This document shows positions 17,036 to 24,048 of a DNA stretch of 64,000 nucleotides, piece by piece. The position numbers and the translations under genes are program-made. The stretch lies in assembly GCF_002159845.1 (NCBI RefSeq), contig NZ_NFJK01000014.1, forward strand, positions 1 through 64,000, given 5' to 3'. Source of the stretch: Anaeromassilibacillus sp. An250. Its GTDB lineage: Bacteria > Bacillota > Clostridia > Oscillospirales > Acutalibacteraceae. The notes beneath the pieces are model-generated. The model worked only from the letters and a program-made list of their open reading frames with translations. It was not told the DNA's origin and searched no databases. Position 1 is the stretch's first letter. Every line of letters begins with the position of its first letter.

Positions 17036-17341
17036 TCAGGCGATTTTTTCTTCCGTTGTCACCACCTGAAAGCCATGCTCTCTGGCGTAGGCGCTGGCGG
17101 CGGCTTTCCGTTCCTCGCTGTACGGTGGGATGAACCGAATCGACAGCCGGGACTTGTCCAGCACATAGGTCACGCTGCCCTCCGGCGTGCTGCGCTCCAA
17201 CCGGCACAGCAGCGGATACTTCCGGCTGAAATCGGCCAGCCTGCGCTTCAAGCTGGCGTTGAAGGTGTAGATGCTGGCAAGGTTCTCGGCCTCGTTCCAG
17301 TTGATGATGGTTTCTTTTTCATACTTAGACAGCTTCGTCAT
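17036..17341 (-). CDS. Small ICE/IME accessory protein (101 aa)
   Basis: Begins MTKLSKYEKETIINWNEAEN. The central region, ASLKRRLADFSRKYPLLCRL, and the end, RFIPPYSEERKAAASAYAREHG, match the plan of the 41442-41738 protein in E1 (both have PYSEERR/KAA...YARE). They form one family spread over different elements. It overlaps the upstream gene by 17 nt. Molecular role unknown; no membrane segment or known catalytic motif. Confidence 0.7.
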   Translation of the reverse strand: MTKLSKYEKETIINWNEAENLASIYTFNASLKRRLADFSRKYPLLCRLERSTPEGSVTYVLDKSRLSIRFIPPYSEERKAAASAYAREHGFQVVTTEEKIA

Positions 17342-17618
17342 ACAAATCCTCCTCATAAACGGTGTAAGATTTCAGCACACGCAGGCTGCGCTTGAGACGG
17401 CGGTACTCGTCCATCTCCATGCGCAGATGGTGGTAAAAAGCCTCGTACCAGCTTTCGCCCACCTCCGTCTCCATCTTTCGGGCCAGCCCCAACATCCGGC
17501 GTTTCGCCTCCGGGTCAACGGTCAGGGCCGTCAGCCATTTCAGCCGTGTCACCGTGTTGTGGTGGCTGGGACAGGCGAAAGCGTAGAGAATCTTCTTTTC
17601 TTTCATGCTCAGTTTCAT
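17325..17618 (-). CDS. Conserved hypothetical helical protein (97 aa)
   Basis: MKLSMKEKKILYAFACPSHH..., with GGAGG 8 nt before the ATG. It is rich in Arg, Lys and Glu helices (MLGLARKMETEVGESWYEAFYHHLRMEMDEYRRLKRSLR). It is followed by, and overlaps, the 101-aa gene. Function unknown. Probably cytosolic and part of the E3 mobilization operon. Confidence 0.65.
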   Translation of the reverse strand: MKLSMKEKKILYAFACPSHHNTVTRLKWLTALTVDPEAKRRMLGLARKMETEVGESWYEAFYHHLRMEMDEYRRLKRSLRVLKSYTVYEEDLYDEAV

Positions 17619-17763
17619 AATGATATTCCTCCATTTCTTTGCTGCGGAGCCATGCGCCCCGCATGATAAACTTGTTTTTTGTCCGCCGGTCTGCCTGCAA
17701 GCCGTTCCTGTCCGGAATTTCTCCCGGCGTATCGGCCTCTTTGGTGCGCTCGATTTCTGTCAT
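17515..17763 (-). CDS. Possible small protein (82 aa), overlapping
   Basis: The frame from the ATG at 17763 (MTEIERTKEADTPGEIPDRN...) reads as plausible, hydrophilic protein, but it overlaps the next gene by 104 nt and has only a weak ribosome site (GGGGAAGTG). It may end in reality as a short coupling frame. Low confidence. Confidence 0.3.
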   Translation of the reverse strand: MTEIERTKEADTPGEIPDRNGLQADRRTKNKFIMRGAWLRSKEMEEYHYETEHERKEDSLRFRLSQPPQHGDTAEMADGPDR

Positions 17764-17904
17764 GGCGTCACTTCCCCGGAGGTCATACCCCTTGCAGCCG
17801 GTCATTCGATTTTCAAGGTCCAGTGCCTGTCTGCAAGAACCATTCTATCGAAAAAAGGGGGCTGCTCCCGTATATCCAAGACGTTGGAAAAACGCTTGAA
17901 AACC

Positions 17905-17938
17905 GCATATTTCCACGCTTATGGAATCGTGCTATAAT
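17905..17938 (+). promoter_or_regulatory. Promoter of the E3 XRE regulator with operator-like repeat
   Basis: -10 TATAAT at 17933-17938 and a weak -35 TTTCCA at about 17910-17915. The inverted repeat TTCCA-N6-TGGAA (17911-17926) lies between -35 and -10, where the regulator could repress its own gene. Confidence 0.55.
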
Positions 17939-17982
17939 GGGTGTAATCACTGAAAAAACGATAACGAGAGAGGGGGCATTGG

Positions 17983-18831
17983 ATGTACACAAAGCTGTCA
18001 ATCCCGGAGCGGCTCAAAGACCTGCGGGTGGTGGACAAGCACCTGACGTTGGAACAGCTGGCGGAGCAGACCGGCCTGTCCAGATCGGCGCTGGGAAAAT
18101 ATGAAAGCGATGATTATAAGGACATCAGCCCGTTTGCGGTTGCGACACTGGCGGATTTTTACGGCGTGTCCGCCGACTATTTGATGGGGCTGACCGATAA
18201 CAAGGAGGTTCCCAACGCCGATGTGCAGTCTCTTCATTTGAACGATGAGATGATTGAGCTTCTGCGGAGCGGCAAGATCAACAACCGGCTTCTCTGCGAA
18301 CTTGCCACGCATCCGAACTTCCGGCGGCTGATGGTGGATATGGAAATTTGTATCGACCGGATCGCCAATATGCGGGTGGAGCAGATGAATCTGGTGATGG
18401 AGGCCACCCGGCAGACCGTCCTCAGCAAATATGCGCCCGGAGAAGATGACCTCTATGTGCGGACACTGGAGCTGGGGCAGGTGCAGGAAAGCGACTTTTA
18501 CAGCCACGTCATGCACGATGACCTGGACAGCATCGTCCGGGATATACGGGAAGCCCACTTGAAGGACAAGACCACCGCCGACCCGCAGCTCACGCTGGAT
18601 GACGTGAAGGAAAAGTTTGAGCAGGCACTCGAACAGGGCAGTCAGGAAGAAATGGTAATCCACGAATTTTGTAACAGGATGCAGATACCCTTCGAGAAGA
18701 TTTCCTCGGAGGACTTCTCGGCGTTTTTGCGGATACTGAGCCTGTCCAAGATGCTCAAAAATCCCAACAACATGAGGGGAAAGGCCAAGCCGCAGCCGTA
18801 CTATGCACCCAAGCGTAAGAAACGCAGATAA
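17983..18831 (+). CDS. XRE-family transcriptional regulator of E3
   Basis: 282 aa. The helix-turn-helix occupies residues 7-68 (LTLEQLAEQTGLSRSALGKYESDDYKDIS, then TLADFYGVSADYLMGLTD). A long helical C-terminal domain of unknown fold follows and the protein ends in a basic tail (APKRKKRR). It is divergent from the mob/helicase operon and the only plus-strand gene of E3 besides the IS, so it is a likely switch between quiescence and mobilization. A bidirectional-looking terminator follows. Confidence 0.85.
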   Translation: MYTKLSIPERLKDLRVVDKHLTLEQLAEQTGLSRSALGKYESDDYKDISPFAVATLADFYGVSADYLMGLTDNKEVPNADVQSLHLNDEMIELLRSGKINNRLLCELATHPNFRRLMVDMEICIDRIANMRVEQMNLVMEATRQTVLSKYAPGEDDLYVRTLELGQVQESDFYSHVMHDDLDSIVRDIREAHLKDKTTADPQLTLDDVKEKFEQALEQGSQEEMVIHEFCNRMQIPFEKISSEDFSAFLRILSLSKMLKNPNNMRGKAKPQPYYAPKRKKRR

Positions 18832-18835
18832 CAAA

Positions 18836-18867
18836 AAAGCCATCCACCGTAAAAAGTGAATGGCTTT
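18836..18867. terminator. Terminator between convergent genes
   Basis: AAAGCCATCCAC (18836-18847) pairs with GTGAATGGCTTT (18856-18867) with one mismatch on this strand, a T-G wobble on the other. A/T runs on both sides suit both converging genes. Confidence 0.65.
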
Positions 18868-18893
18868 CATGTTTTCAGGCTATACAACAGGGA

Positions 18894-19175
18894 CTATTTA
18901 TTCTCGCCCCGCTGCACCTGTTCGTGGGCCTCCTGCTGGACAAGTAACCCAGCTGAAAAACCGTATTTGAAGTGGCTTTCGTTTTCCTCGCACTGGGCTA
19001 TCGACACCTGCTCTCGCAGTTCCTCGACCAGTTTATAGTCCTCCTTGCTCAGACGCTCCGATAATGTCTCCATCAGGTCTGAACAGGCTTTGACCGCCCG
19101 TTTGTACTCCGGGGAATCAGCGACCACCGTTTCACAAGGATAAAACCTGCCGTTATACATTTCTTCCAGAATCAT
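18894..19175 (-). CDS. DUF6809-like small protein
   Basis: 93 aa from the ATG at 19175 (GGAGGTGGGG upstream). The sequence MILEEMYNGRFYPCETVV and the helix SDLMETLSERLSKEDYKLVEELREQ match a small family found next to TnpV in clostridial elements. Function unknown. It follows the TnpV gene by 14 bp on the same strand. Confidence 0.6.
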   Translation of the reverse strand: MILEEMYNGRFYPCETVVADSPEYKRAVKACSDLMETLSERLSKEDYKLVEELREQVSIAQCEENESHFKYGFSAGLLVQQEAHEQVQRGENK

Positions 19176-19189
19176 GCACCCCACCTCCT

Positions 19190-19567
19190 TCAGGCGAAAA
19201 TCATCTCTGCCCGGATGATTTCCTCTGCCCGGATGCGGATGCTGTTCATGGCTCCAACCCAGGCAAGCTGGTCACGGGCTTTTAGTTCCTCGGTGATACC
19301 CTCCGCAACCTGCATCTGCGAGATGATACACGCCAGCCGGTCATCGGCCTGCTCATTCAGATCGGCAAGATATGTCCAGAGTTTTCCCGACAGAAGCAGT
19401 TCATTGTACTGGCCAGGACGGTGTTCTTGCAGAAACGCCTTGTGCATCCGCCCCCACCGCCCGATGGGGCGGCTTTCCTCCGGCAGCTTCAGATCGGGGA
19501 TGTAGTAGTCTCCCACCAGCGTATAGCTGATGCCGTTGTGATGGACTTTCTTTGGTAAATGCTCCAT
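19190..19567 (-). CDS. tnpV: TnpV-family transposon protein
   Basis: 125 aa, GGAGG 6 nt before the ATG. The family core is DYYIPDLKLPEESRPIGRWGRM and the C-terminal stretch is EGITEELKARDQLAWVGAMNSI. It parallels the TnpV of E2 at 33346-33699. Role unknown; the gene family travels with large serine recombinases. Here it sits about 100 bp from the right boundary of E3, where E1 and E2 have the recombinase itself. Confidence 0.8.
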   Translation of the reverse strand: MEHLPKKVHHNGISYTLVGDYYIPDLKLPEESRPIGRWGRMHKAFLQEHRPGQYNELLLSGKLWTYLADLNEQADDRLACIISQMQVAEGITEELKARDQLAWVGAMNSIRIRAEEIIRAEMIFA

Positions 19568-19668
19568 GTTCGACCTCCTGTATTCAGTTTTTTCAGAATC
19601 CAGTTGATCGTGTCCCTGTTCATGATAAATTCAAGGCAACTGAACTCTTCACGAACAAGTATGGCACA

Positions 19669-20245
19669 TCTTTGCCGAGCTTTTGGTAGTTAAGAGAATG
19701 GGATGTCTCGCGGCCCCGGCTCTCGCCGGTGTTGTAGGTGTCGATGGTCTCCTTGCCCAGCACGGCGGCCAGCTCCTTGAGGGTTGTCGGCTCTTTGCCG
19801 CCCAGGAAGATGGAGGTATCCATGTTGCCGATGATGGTATCGGCGTTGTCCTTGTAGATAGCTTTGAGCTGGGACTGTGCTTGCAGCACCAGGCAGGCGG
19901 AAATCTCACGGCTTCGGATGGTGGCAACCAGCTTTTCCAGCCGAGGGATCTGTCCAATATTGGCGGCCTCGTCAATGAGGCACCGCACATGGACCGGCAG
20001 CCGCCCGCCGTACACATCGTCCGCTTTTTCGCAGAGCAGATTGAACAGCTGGGTGTAGCACATGGAGATCAGGAAGTTAAAGCTATCGTCCGTGTCGCTC
20101 ATAATCAAGAACAAGGCGGTTTTCCGGTCTCCCAGGGTATCCAGCTCCAGCTCGTCGTAGGCCGTGACCTCCCGCAGCTCCGCGATGTCGAACACGGCAA
20201 GGCGCGCACCGCAGGAAATCAGGATGGATTTTGCGGTTTTGCCCG
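19669..20245 (-). pseudogene. virD4: VirD4-type coupling protein, piece C (middle)
   Basis: The frame runs GKTAKSILISCGARL...FDIAELREVT...HVRCLIDEAANIGQIP...LNYQKLGK. CLIDEA is the Walker B of TraG/VirD4 ATPases. The left end (minus strand) begins within CGGG at 20242-20245, shared with 35699-35702 next to piece B. The right end is at TCTTTGCC (19669-19676). Past each limit the frame turns into unrelated protein. On its own it would start at an internal GTG and lack Walker A, so it cannot work as a coupling protein. Confidence 0.92.
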
Positions 20246-20293
20246 AAACGAGTTGTCAAGGACTTTTTAATCAAATTCACAAAAAAGCCACAA

Positions 20294-20331
20294 AAAAGTG
20301 CCAGAAGCAGATTTTAGCTCCTGACACTTTT
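20294..20331 (-). terminator. Terminator at the left end of E2
   Basis: The minus-strand stem AAAAGTGTCAG / CTGGCACTTTT (one T-G wobble) is followed by TTTTTT. It closes the 121-aa gene at 20341. Confidence 0.65.
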
Positions 20332-20340
20332 GCGGATGGG

Positions 20341-20706
20341 TTATTTGCTCCTGCTTAACAGTTCGTCGCAAAGGTACGCATATTCCGGCAGTTGGTCGAT
20401 ATAGGGTTGCCAGCGTCGCTTTATCTCGGCCAGTTCCAGCGGATCAGCGTCCTCGAAGTCGTGATCGTTTCCGGTCATTCCGAAAACATCCAGTGCTATA
20501 TCGTTCAAGCACTCATAACAAAGACCGACAGCAGACTCTATCCAGTTGCCGGTGTCGATATAAACCGGGTCGATACATATTGCCAGCCACACATAGCCGA
20601 CCTTGTCCGACCAAACCAAATCATAAGCGGTCATCTGCTGGATATGTTTCTCAAACACTTTGCGGACGCGCTCAATCTCATTTTTCTCTTTTTCTGTGTA
20701 CAGCAT
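20341..20706 (-). CDS. Hypothetical acidic protein (121 aa), E2 left-end cargo
   Basis: Starts at the ATG at 20706 (GGAGG 8 nt upstream; an ATG 6 nt earlier is too close). Acidic, soluble, with several Trp/Tyr motifs (DKVGYVWLAICIDP, RRWQPYIDQLPEYAYLCDELL). No family recognised. It is more AT-rich than the replication genes upstream and is flanked by the element end, as expected for cargo. Confidence 0.6.
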   Translation of the reverse strand: MLYTEKEKNEIERVRKVFEKHIQQMTAYDLVWSDKVGYVWLAICIDPVYIDTGNWIESAVGLCYECLNDIALDVFGMTGNDHDFEDADPLELAEIKRRWQPYIDQLPEYAYLCDELLSRSK

Positions 20707-20784
20707 TTTCATGTCCTCCTTGGCTAAAAGTTTTGGTGTGTACCATCATCAGTTTAACACAAGGCGGCTGGCTTTATTAGCCGG

Positions 20785-20976
20785 TCACATCTGCTGTATT
20801 TCGTTTTTGAGCATACGCTTGATTTTGTCGCTCATGGTTTCGGTGCTGGTCTGGCTGAAATGGACGCGCACCTTGTAGGTGGTCTTGCCGATTTTCTTTA
20901 CCAGCGCGGGGGCATCCTCCGGCGCTCTGGCCGGGGTGGTGTCTGCGGTCTGCATGGTACGGGTTTCTTCGCTCAT
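20785..20976 (-). CDS. tnpW: TnpW-family transposon protein
   Basis: 63 aa from the ATG at 20976 (AAAGGAG upstream). The core IGKTTYKVRVHFSQTSTETMSDKIKRML is the TnpW signature. A relative lies in E1 at 41873-42088. Function unknown; it is associated with serine-recombinase elements. Confidence 0.75.
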   Translation of the reverse strand: MSEETRTMQTADTTPARAPEDAPALVKKIGKTTYKVRVHFSQTSTETMSDKIKRMLKNEIQQM

Positions 20977-21020
20977 GGCGCTCCTTTCTCCGGGCGGGGC
21001 TGCGCCGTCCGGCAAAACAA

Positions 21021-21884
21021 TCAATCGCTCTTACGGTTCACAAGGTCTTTCGCCGCCTGCTTGGTGGCCCCGGCGTTTTCCTCCCGGAAGTTCTTCCCGG
21101 CAAAGAGGATCGGGGCGCACCGTTCTAGGATACGGTCATAGATACGGGCGTGGGCCAGGTCAGACGGGTTCTTGAGTTCGGCCAGTTTCAGGTTGGTGGT
21201 GATTATCATGGGCCTGCGGCTGCGGTAGCGGCTGTCAATGACGAAAAACATCTGCTCCATCGCATACTCGGTACTGCGCTCCACACCCAGATCGTCAATG
21301 ATAAGCAGGTCGTACTCGTCAAAGCTGGCGATAAAGTCGGCCCTGTCCTCGGAGAACATCCCCGTCAGGCGGTTCAGGATGGTGGGAAAGTTTGTCATCA
21401 GCACCGGCACATCCCGGTCAAGCAGGGCGTTGGCGATACAACCGGCGAAAAAGGACTTGCCGGTTCCCACATCCCCGAACAGCAGCAGGCCGGTGTTGTT
21501 CCTGTATGCCTCCTTCCAGTTCTCAACATAGGCGCGGGCCTTGTCCATTAGGGGATTTTGGCCATTGTCGTTGGCAAAAGTGTAGTCGTACAGATAGCGG
21601 TCTTGCAGGCCCTGGGCCTTCCGGCGCTTGATACGCTCCATGCGGCGTTGCCGTTCCTCGGCAGCTTTGCGCTGTTCCTCGGCCTCACGCTGGCACTGGC
21701 AGATACAGCGGGGCATGAAGTAGCCGGGTTTCCCAAAGCATGGCACAACGGTCTGCCTCTGGCCGCCGCACTTTTTACAGTGAATAAGGCCGTCTGCCGG
21801 GTCTATGTACTCGTCCCCGGCCAGCTCCACACCGGCGGCTGCCTTGTCGATCAGCGCCCGGATTTCTGCGGTAATCTCCATCAT
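21021..21884 (-). CDS. DnaC/IstB-like helicase loader ATPase
   Basis: 287 aa. The N-terminal zinc-binding pair CKKC...CICQC near residues 37-62 is followed by an Arg-rich helix. The AAA+ core has Walker A LLLFGDVGTGKS near 132, Walker B LLIIDDLG near 190, and sensor ITTNLKL near 218. It loads the replicative helicase during element replication. The ATG overlaps the replisome-organizer stop by 4 nt, so the two are coupled. Confidence 0.88.
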   Translation of the reverse strand: MMEITAEIRALIDKAAAGVELAGDEYIDPADGLIHCKKCGGQRQTVVPCFGKPGYFMPRCICQCQREAEEQRKAAEERQRRMERIKRRKAQGLQDRYLYDYTFANDNGQNPLMDKARAYVENWKEAYRNNTGLLLFGDVGTGKSFFAGCIANALLDRDVPVLMTNFPTILNRLTGMFSEDRADFIASFDEYDLLIIDDLGVERSTEYAMEQMFFVIDSRYRSRRPMIITTNLKLAELKNPSDLAHARIYDRILERCAPILFAGKNFREENAGATKQAAKDLVNRKSD

Positions 21885-22615
21885 ACGGTTTCATCCTCCT
21901 TTACGCTGTAATCACGGTTGCGGGTGGGCGGGGACGCTTTCTTCGCGTCCTCACCGGCCCAGCGCCGGATGGTGGCGGCATGGCTCTGATACCGCTTGCC
22001 GGTAGAAGCCATGTACTCGGACAGCTTTTCGATGTACTGGCCCCATACGGTGGGAAAGCTGGCCTGCAAGTCTGCCAGTTCCTCATCCGTCAGAAAAACA
22101 TTCTGGTAACGGCCATAGGCGCGGGCGGAGCGTCCCTTCTCTATCTCTCTCTTTATTTCTATCTCTTTCTCTAACTCTATCTCTATCTCTGGTGGACGAA
22201 TGTCGGACAAATGTCCAACCTTTGTCCGGGGCGTGGAAAGAGCCTTGTTTTGGAGCCTCGCCGCCCGCTTTCGCTCGGCCTCGGTAGAGGACTGGCCGAT
22301 CAGCAGCTCGATATTGCTCATGTAAAAAGTGCCGCTGTCCAGCACTTCCACAAGGCCCAGCTTCAGGAAAATTTGCAAGGCCCTCTCCACAGTGCCGATC
22401 TGCTGGCGGGTGATAGTGGCGATCATCTGCGCCGTGTAGGGGATATTCTCGTCAAGCTGGAGCCGCCCGCCGTGTTTCAGCGATTTCAGATACAGCTTGA
22501 GCAGAATGTTGGAGTACAGCACACCGTCCTGCATACTTTCCAGCAGCACGATGGAGTCATCGTCAAAATAGTTCTCTTTGAGTTTCAGGTAGTAATATTT
22601 TCGATTGTCTGACAT
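21881..22615 (-). CDS. Phage-type replisome organizer (N-terminal domain protein)
   Basis: 244 aa. The start, MSDNRKYYYLKLKENYFDDDSI, then MQDGVLYSNILLKLYLKSLKHGG and a winged-helix region (MIATITRQQIGTVERALQIFLKLGLVEV), match the phage replisome organizer N-terminal family. The middle has a Glu/Ile-rich low-complexity stretch (22140-22190). It probably recognises the E2 replication origin and recruits the loader encoded next. Confidence 0.85.
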   Translation of the reverse strand: MSDNRKYYYLKLKENYFDDDSIVLLESMQDGVLYSNILLKLYLKSLKHGGRLQLDENIPYTAQMIATITRQQIGTVERALQIFLKLGLVEVLDSGTFYMSNIELLIGQSSTEAERKRAARLQNKALSTPRTKVGHLSDIRPPEIEIELEKEIEIKREIEKGRSARAYGRYQNVFLTDEELADLQASFPTVWGQYIEKLSEYMASTGKRYQSHAATIRRWAGEDAKKASPPTRNRDYSVKEDETV

Positions 22616-22727
22616 GGGTTCCTCCTTGGGGTTATTTCAGGGGTCTATACGCCTTTAGAGGGCCGTTTTGGGGGCCAAAGGATAAATCTATCAGGCCCCC
22701 GCCGACACCCTCGAAAAAGTCCTTGAT

Positions 22728-23126
22728 TTACAAGGGGTTTTCGGCCCCTAAAGCGTGACATTTCGCCCTCTGTTTGCGCTTGCGCTGGGCGGCCTTGATA
22801 CGCTTCATGCGTCCGGCACATTCCGGGCAGTATTTGGCCCGGTTGGAGCCGGGTGTGAACAACGCCCCGCAGACGGCGCACCGTTTGGCGTCCAGGCAGT
22901 GGAACAGGGCCGTTTCCAGTTCCCTGTCCAGCGGCAGCACCGCCGCCCGGAACCACTGACACAGCAGGGAGTAGGAAATAGACTGGACACAGACACATTC
23001 CTCCCCATCGTCCAGCGCGATACAGTGGCCGCCGTCATAGTTGCAGCACTCATGTACCAGCCGCCGCGCTCTGCGGTACTGGCGGTAGTCCATGACGGGG
23101 ACGGGTTCAGGCTTGCTTTTTTTCAT
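22728..23126 (-). CDS. Cysteine-rich zinc-ribbon protein
   Basis: 132 aa from the ATG at 23126. It has one set of Cys in the first half (HECCNYDGGHC, GEECVC) and a treble-clef-like CAVCGALFTPGSNRAKYCPEC motif near 94-114, then a Lys/Arg tail. Such proteins occur in clostridial elements beside replication genes. Likely nucleic-acid binding. Its start lies inside the preceding 58-aa gene. Confidence 0.7.
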   Translation of the reverse strand: MKKSKPEPVPVMDYRQYRRARRLVHECCNYDGGHCIALDDGEECVCVQSISYSLLCQWFRAAVLPLDRELETALFHCLDAKRCAVCGALFTPGSNRAKYCPECAGRMKRIKAAQRKRKQRAKCHALGAENPL

Positions 23127-23283
23127 GCTGGCACTTCCCACACCCGCCGCAGTTGCCGCAGCCCTGGCAGGCATGGGCCTCCGGCTCCGGGCCGGTGGGC
23201 GCGTCTGCCGGTTCCGGCTGCAAGAGGGCAAGGGGCAGGTCGATATTCAGGTGGACGGTCACAAGATAGTGAGCGGTAATCAT
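23107..23283 (-). CDS. Small Cys/Gly-rich protein (58 aa)
   Basis: The frame MITAHYLVTVHLNIDLPLAL ends in a knuckle, CQGCGNCGGCGKC, and overlaps the next gene by 20 nt. GGAGG lies 7 nt before the ATG. The end would bind a metal. Not recognised, but the spacing and ribosome site are good. Confidence 0.6.
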   Translation of the reverse strand: MITAHYLVTVHLNIDLPLALLQPEPADAPTGPEPEAHACQGCGNCGGCGKCQHEKKQA

Positions 23284-23389
23284 AGGCGGTTCCTCCTTAA
23301 TTTTTTGTGAATTTCAAGTCTATTGAGTTGATTTTGCGTTGCAAATGGCATATACTATAAGTGCAATAAACTTGAAAGGGGCTGATACA

Positions 23390-23665
23390 ATGGCTAACAC
23401 GACAAATTTCAGCGTCCGTATGGACAGCGACATCAAAAAGCAGTGCGAAACGCTTTACAATGAATTAGGCGTGAACCTTACCACAGCGATCAATGTCTTT
23501 CTGCGTCAGTCGCTCCGCGCCGGTGGCTTTCCCTTTGAAGTCAGGCTGGAACAGCCCAACAAGGAAACCATTGCCGCCATGTTGGAGGCAGAACGGATTG
23601 CGCGTGATCCCAGCGTGAAGCACTACTCCGATGTGGAAGAAGCCCTCCGGGAGCTGAAAAGATGA
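23390..23665 (+). CDS. dinJ: RelB/DinJ-family antitoxin
   Basis: 91 aa from the ATG at 23390 with AAAGGGG 8 nt upstream. The ribbon-helix-helix N terminus (TTNFSVRMDSDIKKQCETLY) is followed by the typical LGVNLTTAINVFLRQSLRAGGFPFEV. It binds and blocks the toxin encoded next (4-nt overlap) and represses its own operon. Plus strand, opposite to the rest of E2, so independently transcribed. Confidence 0.92.
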   Translation: MANTTNFSVRMDSDIKKQCETLYNELGVNLTTAINVFLRQSLRAGGFPFEVRLEQPNKETIAAMLEAERIARDPSVKHYSDVEEALRELKR

Positions 23666-23943
23666 AGCGCGACATTGTTTGGACAACAAAGTTCAAAAAG
23701 GACTACAAGCTGGCGATGAAGCGTCACATGGACATCGGTCTGCTGGATGACATTATCCGGGCCTTGTCGCGGGGCGAAAAATTGCCAGAGAAAAACAAAG
23801 ACCATGAGCTGACCGGCGATTGGGTGGGGCATCGGGAATGCCACATTCAGCCGGACTGGCTGCTCATCTATCGCATTGAGGACGATGTGCTGGTGCTGAC
23901 GCTGGCCCGCACCGGGACGCACAGCGACCTGTTCGATAAATGA
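23662..23943 (+). CDS. yafQ: YafQ-family mRNA interferase toxin
   Basis: 93 aa, RelE superfamily. Features are FKKDYKLAMKRHMDIGLLDDII, the conserved LPEKNKDHELTGDWVGHRECHIQPDWLLIYRI core (His residues and the DWLLIY strand), and the TGTHSDLF end. YafQ proteins cut mRNA on the ribosome. Start overlaps the antitoxin stop. Likely role: to penalise loss of E2, including its excision from virD4. Confidence 0.92.
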   Translation: MKRDIVWTTKFKKDYKLAMKRHMDIGLLDDIIRALSRGEKLPEKNKDHELTGDWVGHRECHIQPDWLLIYRIEDDVLVLTLARTGTHSDLFDK

Positions 23944-24048
23944 GAGTGCTGCCGCCGTATGGGGAAACCTGTACGGCGGTTTTTCTGTGTGTAAAGGGCG
24001 TCACGAAACATGACACCCCTGCAAGGGGTCACCAAAACGCCGTACCCT

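Larger units (their letters stand above)
7791..19668. mobile_element. Element E3, serine-recombinase IME inside virD4 (11,878 bp)
   Basis: Bounded by the 8-bp direct repeat TCTTTGCC (7791-7798 and 19669-19676), the shared core left by insertion into the coupling-protein gene. It carries a three-gene cargo operon, an IS, a large serine recombinase, a VapE-type helicase, a Pre/Mob relaxase, an XRE regulator and TnpV. Excision would rejoin virD4 pieces C and D in frame. Unlike E1 and E2, its recombinase is not next to the right boundary, hinting at rearrangement. Confidence 0.85.
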
